From CAZCTC01 sp964501335 (GTDB lineage: Bacteria > Chloroflexota > Anaerolineae > B4-G1 > SLSP01): a DNA stretch of 55,167 nt. The position numbers were made by a program, and so were the translations under genes. How positions within the stretch are numbered: the stretch's first letter is position 1; the number at the start of each line of letters is the position of its first letter. Shown one piece after another: positions 1-8,280 of the stretch. Under the pieces are notes generated by a model, which worked only from the letters and a program-made list of their open reading frames with translations, was not told the DNA's origin and searched no databases. The stretch lies in contig CAZCTC010000053.1 in the NCBI GenBank assembly GCA_964501335.1, positions 1 to 55,167 on the forward strand, in the 5' to 3' direction.

Positions 1-2
1 CC

Positions 3-2027
3 TGGTCCTACGATCTCGCCGGCCGCCCCGTCGGCGAAAACCGCACCCTCGGCCCAACCACCTACTCCACCCAATGGAATTACAATGCCGCCGGGGAGGT
101 CATCCTCCAGGCCCTCCCCTCCGGAGAAGTGCTGGATCTCAGCTACAATGCCCGCGGCCTCCTCCAACAAATGCACAGCCGCACCTATAACCAAAACTAC
201 CTGCAACAGGCCGCCTATGAAGCTCAGGGCCGCCCCCTCCAACAGAGCTGGGGCAACGGCCTCACCACCCGCTACACCTACGCCCCCGACACCCTCCAGC
301 TCCAGGCCCTCCAACTCTCCAACGGCCTCCTCGACCTGCGCTACCAGTATGACCCCGTCGGCAACGTCACCGCCATCCAGGACCCCACCAACCAGAACCA
401 GCGGCAAACCTTCACCTACGATGCCTGGGACCGCCTCACCACCGCCCAAACCGATCCCTGGGGCGAGGGACAATATCAGGAAAGCTATCAATATGACTGG
501 ATGGGCAACCTCACCGCCAAAACCGTCGACGGCCAGACGCAAACCTATACCTACGGCCGCCCCACCACGCCCATCTCCGTCGCTACCCCCGTCACCCTGC
601 CCTATCGCACCTACCTCCCCCTGGCCTTCAAACGCTGCGGCGGCGAGCTCCCCTGCAGCGCCACCCTCACCCAACCCTTCGCCGTCGTCGCCACCTCCGC
701 CGGCTTCCAGGCCGCCTACGATCGCAACGGCAACATGGTCCTGCGGGTCGTCGTCGAAGCCGGCCTCCCGGTCACCTACACCCTGGCCTACAACGTCGAG
801 AACCAGCTCGCCGCCCTTACCAACACCGTCACCCTCTCGGTCACCCGCTACTATTACGATGGCGACGGCGTACGGATCAAAGAAGAACAGCAGGGAGCCG
901 ACGGCCGCCTCATCACCATTTTACGGTTGGGGCAGGTGGAAATCGAAACCGCGGGGAACCGCCGCACCGTGCGGACCCATTACCGCATCGGCGGGCAGCC
1001 CATCGCCCAACGGGAAGGGACGCAACTCACCTACCTCCACGGCGACGCGCTGGGCTCGTCCAGCCTGGCCACCGGGAGTGACGGCGGACTGCTCAGCCAT
1101 CAACGCTACCGGCCCTTCGGCGAAATCCGCAGCAGCAGCACCGACACCTTCCCCACTGCCTATCAATTCACCGGCCAGCGCAACACCGGCCTCGGCCTCT
1201 ACGACTACCACGCCCGCTTCTACGATCCCGCCCTCGGCCGCTTCATCCAGGCCGATGCCCTGGTCCCCGAAGGCGCCTTCCCCCAGGCCCTGAACCGTTA
1301 CGCCTACGTCTACAACAATCCCCTCCGGTATGTCGATGGGGATGGGCATGCGCCTAAAACTCCGCCGAAAGTATATGCACCTTCCACTAAACCTTATTAC
1401 ACCCGGGGATCAACCGCTGCCTATCTAGAACAGTTCCATCAATATCAAAATAGTGGAAGCTCCATTAATGCCTGCGGTCCCACTAATGTAGCTATGGCCC
1501 TTAGCCTTGCCGCAACCGAAGCCAATCATACCTTGACCACTATCCCCAAAGAGGATGTTGAAGCAGTGATGGAACCAGACCGGATTCCATTAAATATTGA
1601 AGGGATAGGAGGTGCTACTCCCGTCGATGCTCTCGTTACAGCCTTTAATAAAATGGCCCAAGACGCCAACCTACAGTGGGTAGCTGAACGGAAAAGCCAT
1701 GGAACCAAAGAGGATTTAATCAATTGTATCAAAGCTGGATACCTGGTTACAGTTTTGTTTATCTGGCCAGAAAATAAAGCCAATAACATAAAAGGGGGAG
1801 GACATTATGTCCTGGTAATAGGATTTGATGAATTAAATGATACATTTTACTACCTTGATTCATCAAAAGATCCAGCCCGGGGTGAATTACCAATTCAAAA
1901 GGAATCTTGGGATAGCTTCAATGCAAAATGGGGAGGAGAAGATTGGTGGTCTCCATACCTGGGTTATAAAAATGAGATGATCATCTACAAACCAAACATA
2001 AAAATTCTATTACCTATTGCTTCATAG
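3..2027 (+). CDS. RHS/YD-repeat toxin, 5'-truncated by window edge, C39-like peptidase tip
   Basis: The open frame enters from the left edge (WSYDLAGRPVGEN follows from base 3), so the N-terminus is missing. YD repeats (YTYAPD, YQYDPVGN, YDAWDR, YDRNGN) run to about base 1000. The RHS core follows (HGDALGSS, FTGQRN, YDYHARFYDPALGRFIQAD, NRYAYVYNNPLRYVDGDG, about 1036-1350). After GDGHA the composition drops sharply in GC and a papain-like domain begins: SINACGPTNVAMAL holds the likely nucleophile Cys (codon 1473-1475), GGHYVLVIGFDE the His, and YYLDSSKDP the third polar residue. This matches the layout of C39-type peptidase tips of polymorphic toxins; RHS shells normally encapsulate and release such tips. 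The peptidase call rests on these motifs; the target is unknown. The tip/shell GC break suggests acquisition of the tip by recombination. Confidence 0.85.
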   Translation, partial: WSYDLAGRPVGENRTLGPTTYSTQWNYNAAGEVILQALPSGEVLDLSYNARGLLQQMHSRTYNQNYLQQAAYEAQGRPLQQSWGNGLTTRYTYAPDTLQLQALQLSNGLLDLRYQYDPVGNVTAIQDPTNQNQRQTFTYDAWDRLTTAQTDPWGEGQYQESYQYDWMGNLTAKTVDGQTQTYTYGRPTTPISVATPVTLPYRTYLPLAFKRCGGELPCSATLTQPFAVVATSAGFQAAYDRNGNMVLRVVVEAGLPVTYTLAYNVENQLAALTNTVTLSVTRYYYDGDGVRIKEEQQGADGRLITILRLGQVEIETAGNRRTVRTHYRIGGQPIAQREGTQLTYLHGDALGSSSLATGSDGGLLSHQRYRPFGEIRSSSTDTFPTAYQFTGQRNTGLGLYDYHARFYDPALGRFIQADALVPEGAFPQALNRYAYVYNNPLRYVDGDGHAPKTPPKVYAPSTKPYYTRGSTAAYLEQFHQYQNSGSSINACGPTNVAMALSLAATEANHTLTTIPKEDVEAVMEPDRIPLNIEGIGGATPVDALVTAFNKMAQDANLQWVAERKSHGTKEDLINCIKAGYLVTVLFIWPENKANNIKGGGHYVLVIGFDELNDTFYYLDSSKDPARGELPIQKESWDSFNAKWGGEDWWSPYLGYKNEMIIYKPNIKILLPIAS

Positions 2028-2134
2028 CAAACCACAACTTCTTCCATCGGAATAAAACTCTAGCTTCTATATTTTGCCACTGCCCGAATCAATTAAAAAT
2101 CCGGGCAGTGGCTACCCCAAAGGAGATTGTAAAA

Positions 2135-3220
2135 ATGTTAATAATGCCTTTTCCACAATTAATAAAAATGGCAAGGAAAATAACTAAAGAAAAATGTTAC
2201 CACATTTTAAACTTTCTAATGACATTAAGTCAAGTTTATATACTGCTAAACCTGAATGGCTGCCGCCAATCACCCGTATTGGATGCTCCATTACCTGACT
2301 TACCCATCGTTTTCCAACAAGATGATTTCTATACATTAGAACCCAAACTAGGATTTATAAACGAAGATGGTCAAAATCTCTCTTTTCGAACAGTAAATAC
2401 AGAGGTTTTTCCTTCCATATATTCTCCTGTATGGATCAATAAAAATAACTCACTTGCTTTTCGTAATATCGACAGAGATATTTTAAATACAATCTCAGAA
2501 GCAGGCTCTTTGAAAGGTTTTGGGGAAATCCATCAATTTAGCGGAGTTCTTTCACCCATAGAAAACTCTTCAGATGTAATGGTACTTTGTAGCGATGGAA
2601 ATGCAGTGAAAATCCAACGAATCAATTTATTAAACCCTAAAGATACAAAAATTTACTTATCCATCCCTCGCGGAAACTTCAAATTAATGATAGGAACTCA
2701 CGCAATATCAAAAAATAACCTTGTCTATCTCCATGATATTGTATTGGATACAATAACAGAAGATATAATCAGTGAAATAGTTTTACTTAACGTTGAAACA
2801 CAAGAATCCCAAATCCTGGTTTCAGAAAAAGGAAACTATTATAAAACAGGATTCTTCGCCCCCAGCATCTCCCCTAACGGCAAGTGGGTCGTCTACACAG
2901 CTTCTGATGGACTTTATCTTATAAACCTTAAAAAAAATCAATCTCATCGTATTGTAAAAGCAAAATTTAATTATCGGTTTGCCGAAGGAGACACCTGGGT
3001 TAATTGGCGTAATCTGCCCCCTATCCCCTCCTGGTCCCCCGACAGTAAGTGGATCGTCTATCACCGCTGCATGTTGCCGCTCCCCACTCCCTGCAAAAAC
3101 GTCGCCGATTTCAACATCTACAAGGTCAACATCGAAACCGGCGAAGAAGTCCTCCTGGTCGAGGGCGGCTTGAATCCCTACTGGCGCCTCACCCCCGTCG
3201 AAGAGACCCAGGCCCCATAA
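2135..3220 (+). CDS. Beta-propeller (TolB/PD40-like) lipoprotein, possible partner of the RHS toxin
   Basis: I chose the ATG at 2135 because AGGAG lies at 2121-2125; an in-frame GTG at 2108 is the alternative. A hydrophobic stretch ends in LLNLNGC, a plausible lipobox (Cys about residue 43), although the N-region before it is long. The body contains WD40/PD40-type blades: SISPNGKWVVYTASDGLYLINL-like and PSWSPDSKWIVY. The first part is AT-rich like the preceding toxin tip, while the last 250 bases return to genome-like GC. The gene follows the RHS gene by about 110 bases on the same strand, the usual place for an immunity or accessory gene, but beta-propellers are not a typical immunity fold, so this is only inference. 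Its last 50 residues are duplicated at 9845-9994. Confidence 0.7.
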   Translation: MLIMPFPQLIKMARKITKEKCYHILNFLMTLSQVYILLNLNGCRQSPVLDAPLPDLPIVFQQDDFYTLEPKLGFINEDGQNLSFRTVNTEVFPSIYSPVWINKNNSLAFRNIDRDILNTISEAGSLKGFGEIHQFSGVLSPIENSSDVMVLCSDGNAVKIQRINLLNPKDTKIYLSIPRGNFKLMIGTHAISKNNLVYLHDIVLDTITEDIISEIVLLNVETQESQILVSEKGNYYKTGFFAPSISPNGKWVVYTASDGLYLINLKKNQSHRIVKAKFNYRFAEGDTWVNWRNLPPIPSWSPDSKWIVYHRCMLPLPTPCKNVADFNIYKVNIETGEEVLLVEGGLNPYWRLTPVEETQAP

Positions 3221-3255
3221 TTCTCCATCCGCAGATCAAACACGCTTAGAAAAAA

Positions 3256-3291
3256 GTTTGGGCGGCGGCTTTCTGAAGCCGCCGCCCAAAC
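3256..3291. terminator. Bidirectional hairpin between convergent genes
   Basis: A 16-bp perfect stem with a TCTG loop and flanking A/T runs lies between the stop of the propeller lipoprotein (3220) and the stop of the methyltransferase fusion (3338). It shares the GGCGGCTT/AAGCCGCC arm type with the intergenic repeat family of this window. Confidence 0.75.
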
Positions 3292-3337
3292 AAAAAAACC
3301 GACTTATGCGACAAGCGCGGAAAAACAGAAAAAACCT

Positions 3338-5533
3338 CTACCCATTTAACTTGTAACGATAGAAAACCACGCTCTTCCGCATCGCTGGGATTCCGGCCAG
3401 CGCATGCAAAATCCCCATTCGCGGCTCCGGATCATCGACGAAATACCATTCTTCCAGCAATCGGATTCCCGGCCCCCACAATTCCATCTCCTTGCCGCTC
3501 TTGATCCCCCAGCCGAAACGAATGGGACGCCCTGCCAGCTTCATCTGCAGATTGTGTACCCGCTGAGCAAAAGGCGACTGACCGTCAAAGAGCAATTCCG
3601 CCCCCGGAAAATGGGCCTCCAGATCCAGGAAGAGCTTCTTCATCGTCTCCTCATCGAAAAAGAAAAAGAGCCCTTCCGCAATCAACAACACCGGCTTCCC
3701 GGTATGCAATTCCGGCAATCTCATCCAGACGGGATCGAGCACCGAATAGGCCAGCATCCGCTGCCGAGGAGTCTCATCGATCAACTTACGCCGCAGCTCG
3801 ATCACCGGCGGCAGATCCAGATCGAACCAGGTCAGTTGCCCGTTATCCACCCGGCTGAACCGCGTATCCAGTCCGCAGCCCAGAGAAATCACAATCGCTT
3901 CGGGATTCCGTGCCAGAAACTCGCGCGCCGCCCGGTCAAACTTGCGCTGTCGCACCGCCACGCCGGCCTGATCCAGCTTCTCACCGTCGAACCGCGAGAA
4001 GTTGTATTCGATCCGGCGCACCATCTCCATCGCCTGCGGATCGCGCAAAATGGGCCGCGGCTCCTGACTCTCCTTCGCCCGCAAATAGAGCGTAAACAAC
4101 ATCGTCTCCGAAACATCGCTCAGGTCACGCGCCATCAACTTCGGCTTATGAACCGCCGGCATTGACGGTTCCACGACCGCCTTCTTTTCCTGGAACTCCG
4201 GCTCCGGCTTTCTGCCCGCCTTGAACCGGAAATTGCAACAGGAATCGCCCGCCGCCAGCGTCTTCGTCCGGCGCAACCCCAGTCCCAACATCTCGCAGTA
4301 CAAAGCCTCGATCCGGCACAAATAAGGTGCCAGCTCCATCGCCCCCTGCGCCTTTAAAAATTCACAACTGGTACATCGCAGATAATCCAACCCGAAATCG
4401 AAGCTCTTTCCATCGCCCTCGACATAATTGAAAACATAGTCGGCCGGATAAGTCCGCTTCTTCGATTCCAGCGCCTGAGCCTGAAGCTGGCGCCGGTATG
4501 GATCGGTAAAAGCCACCTTCCCCATCAACTGCCGGGCCAGAGCCGGGGTGCGTCGCAGAAAATCTTCCGCCAGCTCATAGAAAAGCTGCCCCGCCTCCTC
4601 CGCCGTCCCCTCCCGCCGCCGGATCACCCGGTACATCGCCACATACCACCCCGTCGCCACCACCAACTGGTTCAACGGCGGCTTCGTCCCAATATAAGGC
4701 AGGGCCGGGATCAAAATCGAATACTCCCGCCGCGTCTCCGCTATCATCCGGTCGGTCGCCTCGCCGTAATGGCTCAGCAACGCCGGCCGGACTTGAGCCG
4801 CCATCCGGTCGAAATCCTTCAGCAGCGCCGGCCGCCGCAAAATATAATAAGCGCTGGCCCGGGAAGTCTGGTCGACCCTCGGCTTGCGGAAATTCAAGGT
4901 ATACTGCCACCAGTTCCCGTAACGCTCCTCCAGCTCAAAACCGGCCGTCTCGGCCCAGCGCACCGAAGTCTCCATTCGCGGATAATCCGGATCGCCGAAT
5001 TCTTCGGTCACCGAAAAAAGGCCGCCCGGCTTCAACACCCGGTAAATCTCCAGCAACGCCCGTTCCGGATCGGGGATCTCCGGCATGACGGTCACCGCGA
5101 AGGCCCGGTCCACGCTGCCGTCGGGCAACGGCAGCTCATAGGCCGATCCCACCTGAGCCAATACATTGGAAATTCCCGCTGCATTGACCCGCTTCTGCAC
5201 CTTCTCAATCATCGCCGGCTGGATATCCACCGCGACGAGTCGCCCCACCGGAGCCACCCGCCGCGCCGCCTCGACCGTAAAGGCACCCGGCCCGGGCCCC
5301 AATTCCAGCACCGTCTCCCCCTGCTGCAAATCCAACCGATCCAGCACCGGAGCCATGGCCCGCCGGCGCACGGGATTATCAACCACAATGCCCAGCGCCG
5401 ACGGACAGGGGAAAGTCTCCAGGCCGATCTTATTCCACAACCGGCGCAGCAATTTCAACCCGATCAGCCAGAAAAAAAGCACACTCCCGACAACCGTCAG
5501 AAAGATCCCCAACCCCTTCCCTAAACGCTTCAT
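3338..5533 (-). CDS. Three-domain protein: SAM methyltransferase + ATC-hydrolase-like + leucine carboxymethyltransferase-like
   Basis: 731 residues in one uninterrupted frame. Residues 8-28 form a membrane anchor. Residues about 55-215 are a UbiE-type class I methyltransferase (motif I VLELGPGPG at 75-83; acidic VDIQP near 102; post-motif LKPGG near 167-171). Residues about 225-440 resemble the L-2-amino-thiazoline-4-carboxylic acid hydrolase family: FDYLRCTSCEFL-like Cys-rich segment, ELAPYLCRIEALYCEMLGLG, and RTKTLAAGDSCCNF. Residues about 465-731 resemble the PPM1/LCM family (SLGCGLDTRF at 550-559, WFDLDLPPVIELRR, IAEGLFFF). The individual families are well known; I do not know this fusion. 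Neighbours give no pathway clue. The membrane anchor and two SAM domains suggest sequential methyl transfer on a lipid-like or small-molecule substrate, which is speculation. Confidence 0.75.
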   Translation of the reverse strand: MKRLGKGLGIFLTVVGSVLFFWLIGLKLLRRLWNKIGLETFPCPSALGIVVDNPVRRRAMAPVLDRLDLQQGETVLELGPGPGAFTVEAARRVAPVGRLVAVDIQPAMIEKVQKRVNAAGISNVLAQVGSAYELPLPDGSVDRAFAVTVMPEIPDPERALLEIYRVLKPGGLFSVTEEFGDPDYPRMETSVRWAETAGFELEERYGNWWQYTLNFRKPRVDQTSRASAYYILRRPALLKDFDRMAAQVRPALLSHYGEATDRMIAETRREYSILIPALPYIGTKPPLNQLVVATGWYVAMYRVIRRREGTAEEAGQLFYELAEDFLRRTPALARQLMGKVAFTDPYRRQLQAQALESKKRTYPADYVFNYVEGDGKSFDFGLDYLRCTSCEFLKAQGAMELAPYLCRIEALYCEMLGLGLRRTKTLAAGDSCCNFRFKAGRKPEPEFQEKKAVVEPSMPAVHKPKLMARDLSDVSETMLFTLYLRAKESQEPRPILRDPQAMEMVRRIEYNFSRFDGEKLDQAGVAVRQRKFDRAAREFLARNPEAIVISLGCGLDTRFSRVDNGQLTWFDLDLPPVIELRRKLIDETPRQRMLAYSVLDPVWMRLPELHTGKPVLLIAEGLFFFFDEETMKKLFLDLEAHFPGAELLFDGQSPFAQRVHNLQMKLAGRPIRFGWGIKSGKEMELWGPGIRLLEEWYFVDDPEPRMGILHALAGIPAMRKSVVFYRYKLNG

Positions 5534-5610
5534 CGGTGGCCTCCCGGTTCTGTCTGTTTAAATTTTCGCAGCCTATACAATGACCCCGGAAAACGTGAGA
5601 GGAAAAAACC

Positions 5611-5735
5611 GATATTTTCGCGGGCTTCAGAAAGCCCGCGAAAATATCAACAAAAAAATCTCTTCAAACCAGCCGGCGCGTCGCGTTTTACCGGGCGGAA
5701 ACTCTTTGCGGGGCCCTAAAAAAAATGCCGACCTC
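5611..5735 (+). repeat. Hairpin-plus-tail intergenic repeat, copy 1
   Basis: 17-bp perfect stem 5611-5648 with loop CAGA, followed by the family tail (AACAAAAAAATCTCTTC, then GGCGCGTCG, then TTTGCGGGG near 5707-5720). It is the only copy whose tail points against the flanking genes. Confidence 0.75.
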
Positions 5736-5754
5736 ACAAATAGAGTTTTTAACG

Positions 5755-6798
5755 TTATGAACTGGTCTTCTTGCTGCTCCCCGACTGCTCCAGCAGCTCA
5801 AACCTCAAATCATATTTCCACAATCGCACCCGATCCGCTACGGCACTCACCGCATACTGCAACGCCGGATCGAAATCAGGAGCCACGATCATCCCCGAAA
5901 CCGACTCATTGGTCTTAGCCAGATTCTGCTTCACCCACCCCATATAACGCAACACCTGCCCCACAATGGCATCGCCCGATTGGCCCCGCTGCAATTCAAT
6001 CACCAGCCAGATCGGCTTCTGCTTGTGACGCGCCAGCAAATCGATCCGTCCCACATCGCAGGGAAATTCCAACCCGGCATCCGGATTGCCCGGCTCGACA
6101 TGCCGGACCCACTCCTGGCCCAAAACCGTCTTCTCCCAGTTATCCCAAAGGAACTCCTGCAAATGGCGCTCCAGCGAAAAACCGCCCAACGCCGCAGGCA
6201 TGACCGCCGGACCATCCACCTTCTCGTCCAGCCGCCGCCAGAGATGATCCAGCGTCCAGAGATCCACGCCCACATCCTTCGCCAGCTGGACAAACTTCTC
6301 GTTGAGCCGCACATACTTCTGCCCCAACGTCGTCGTCGTACTGAACTTCGGCCAGAGCCCCAGCTGCCGCAACCCACCTTCCGAAGCGTTGTTCCAGACA
6401 GCATATTTCGCCGGATAGGCCACCAGCATCACCGCCGTCGCCGTCGCCAGCCCCAGACCGGGCACCCGTTTGATCGCCTCCCCCAGCCGTTGATCCAGCG
6501 GCAGGCTCTCATCGACCAGCAATCCCAATGCCTGGCGCAGCCGCTCCATATTCTCCCTCAGCCGGACACTGTGACGTTTCAGCCCTTCCCAATGCCGGTT
6601 GTTCTCAAACAACAAAAACGAATGGAAATCGGCCTCACCTAATTGAGGGATATTTTCAGACGCAAACAGCGGCTGGTAGCGAGCCAGGACCTGTTCCCGG
6701 TCCCGGGCAATCGACTCCAGCCGCTGTTGAGTCTGTAGGGTAATCCAGGTGGATTTAAGCCGTTCCACCGCCCGGCTGTACTCAAAATTTGCATTCAC
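5755..6798 (-). CDS. NucS/DUF91-like PD-(D/E)XK nuclease-domain protein
   Basis: 347 residues; ATG at 6798 with AGGAGG about 11 bases upstream. The N-terminal half is mostly helical, with GLGLATATAVMLVAYP (about 115-129) resembling a helix-hairpin-helix segment. The C-terminal half matches the DUF91/NucS nuclease module: LERHLQEFLWDNW (209-221), DVGRIDLLA (Asp253), WLVIELQRG (Glu268) and GQVLRYMGWVK (280-290). The canonical core is D...E-x-K; here E-L-Q replaces E-x-K, followed by Arg, so activity is uncertain. Archaeal and actinobacterial NucS cleaves mismatched or branched DNA, but many DUF91 proteins are uncharacterised. It stands alone between repeat-filled spacers. Confidence 0.75.
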   Translation of the reverse strand: MNANFEYSRAVERLKSTWITLQTQQRLESIARDREQVLARYQPLFASENIPQLGEADFHSFLLFENNRHWEGLKRHSVRLRENMERLRQALGLLVDESLPLDQRLGEAIKRVPGLGLATATAVMLVAYPAKYAVWNNASEGGLRQLGLWPKFSTTTTLGQKYVRLNEKFVQLAKDVGVDLWTLDHLWRRLDEKVDGPAVMPAALGGFSLERHLQEFLWDNWEKTVLGQEWVRHVEPGNPDAGLEFPCDVGRIDLLARHKQKPIWLVIELQRGQSGDAIVGQVLRYMGWVKQNLAKTNESVSGMIVAPDFDPALQYAVSAVADRVRLWKYDLRFELLEQSGSSKKTSS

Positions 6799-7284
6799 GT
6801 TGGCGCCTCCTGGGAATGATCATAATTATTCTATCCCACTCACCCAAGAACGCCAGTTTTCAACTAATTTTCATGGCCCGTGCAATTGTTTGTTAGTCTG
6901 CTTAATAGCCGATCTTCACGCCCCACAACAGGTACTTTCCCAGTAAAAAGCGACGCGCTGGATGGGAAGAAAGAACTTTTTTGTTTATGTTTTCGCGGGC
7001 TTCGGAAAGCCCGCGAAAACATAGTTTTTTTCCGACCTGTGCGGTTAGGCTGAGCGTATAACTTCTGGGATCAAGGGTGGCCACATCGGGCGCCCCTACA
7101 AAAAGGCCATCTGATGTAGGGGCGACCTTTATGGTCGCCCTAAACTGGCCTTATAAAACCATTTCGGTTAAAACACCCCGATCATGTCCCATCCCTTGTG
7201 CGCGCTAACAACTCTTTTGCGAGACGCTAAAACCGTTTTTGATTCACGCCAATAAACAACCGCACAGGTCGAATATTAACCTCT
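6799..7284. repeat. Gene-free spacer with two overlapping repeat elements
   Basis: This 486-base gap holds a minus-oriented hairpin-plus-tail repeat (about 6926-7046; stem 6986-7023, loop CGGA) and an adjoining element at 7035-7269 bounded by perfect 12-bp inverted repeats (ACCTGTGCGGTT / AACCGCACAGGT). The interior of the second element has a TGTAGGGGCGACC...GGTCGCCC hairpin near 7115-7140 and the GAGACGC-AAAACCG right-end module. No credible ORF. Confidence 0.75.
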
Positions 7285-8205
7285 TCAGGAACCCACCGGC
7301 TGCGTCCCCAAATGTTTACGGATAAATGCCCCCATTTCCTTAAAAGCCTGCCGCGATTCCGGCAACATATCAAAAGACATAAAGACATGAAACATTCCCG
7401 GCCAGATCCGCAGCTCAGTCTCCACGCCAGCCTTGTGCGCCTTTTCGGCCAGCCGGGTCGAATCGTCCAGCAAGATCTCATCGGTCCCGACATGGATTAC
7501 CATCGGGGGCAATCCGCGCAAATCCCCATACAGAGGCGAAACATAGGGGTGATTCAGGTTCTTATGCTGAGCATAGTGCTTCTGTATATCCGAGAAAATA
7601 GAGACCGGCAGCATCGGCTCGACCCGCGCTTTGGTTTTAACGGATTCACCGGTCCCCTGAATATCGGTACAAGGGGAAATCAAAACTGCGGCGCGAGGTA
7701 AAGGCTCACCCTGATCCTTCAACGCCAACATCATCGCCAGCGCCAGCGTCCCACCCGCCGAATCGCCGACAATCACAATCTGCCCGGCCGGCACTCCTTG
7801 CTCCAGCAACCAGCGGTAAACCGCCAGACAATCGTCCAGACCGGCAGGATAGGGATGTTCGGGCGCCAATCGATAGCCCACCGAAATGCAGCGCGCCCCC
7901 GAAGCCCGGGCCAGGTTATAAACCATGCCCCGCTGCATCTTAATCGAGCCCAAGAGAAATCCCCCTCCGTGGATATCCATAATGACTTTATCCCCCGGAG
8001 TTTGCCTGTGATAAATCCACTCCGCTTCAACGCCCTTAGCCAAAACTGGTTCCATCACATACTCAGGCCCCAGTTTTGGAGCCGCACCAAGCCCCTCAAT
8101 CATCTTGCGCTGAGCAGGAATATCAACCTCTTTTCCCGGCGAATCGGTCAATAAATGTGCCATCCGCATGCCCCATTTAAGGACAGCTGTCTGAATACTG
8201 ACCAT
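7285..8205 (-). CDS. Alpha/beta hydrolase, hormone-sensitive-lipase-like esterase
   Basis: 306 residues, usual length for the HSL (bHSL, family IV) esterases. HGGGF at 79-83 forms the oxyanion hole, GDSAGG at 147-152 carries nucleophile Ser149, VGTDEILLDD (about 238-247) the acid, and WPGMFHVF the His (272). No signal peptide or clear membrane segment, so a cytoplasmic carboxylesterase acting on short acyl esters is most likely. YRLAPEHPYPAGLDD is typical of the family. A bare hairpin (8233-8263) separates it from plsY by 76 bases, so the two may be co-transcribed. The physiological substrate cannot be read from context. Confidence 0.88.
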   Translation of the reverse strand: MVSIQTAVLKWGMRMAHLLTDSPGKEVDIPAQRKMIEGLGAAPKLGPEYVMEPVLAKGVEAEWIYHRQTPGDKVIMDIHGGGFLLGSIKMQRGMVYNLARASGARCISVGYRLAPEHPYPAGLDDCLAVYRWLLEQGVPAGQIVIVGDSAGGTLALAMMLALKDQGEPLPRAAVLISPCTDIQGTGESVKTKARVEPMLPVSIFSDIQKHYAQHKNLNHPYVSPLYGDLRGLPPMVIHVGTDEILLDDSTRLAEKAHKAGVETELRIWPGMFHVFMSFDMLPESRQAFKEMGAFIRKHLGTQPVGS

Positions 8206-8232
8206 CGCGAAGCCTCCCCCTCTTGATATAAT

Positions 8233-8263
8233 TTTTTCGCGCGCCCAAAGGGCGCGCGAAAAA
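8233..8263. terminator. Intercistronic hairpin before the esterase gene
   Basis: 14-bp perfect stem (TTTTTCGCGCGCCC and complement) with an AAA loop. It lies 17 bases after the plsY-like stop and 27 bases before the esterase start, too close to leave room for a promoter. It could be a terminator, attenuator or mRNA stabiliser. Confidence 0.6.
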
Positions 8264-8280
8264 TACGATCTCTGAAAACG

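Noticed and set aside
85..1293. Plus-strand frame of 402 codons
   Set aside because: Pro/Ser/Thr-rich out-of-frame reading of the RHS repeats.
3338..5533. Fusion as an artefact of a missed stop or frameshift
   Set aside because: Frame and codon usage are uniform across domain borders and no internal RBS plus start precedes the second or third domain convincingly; still worth confirming with reads.
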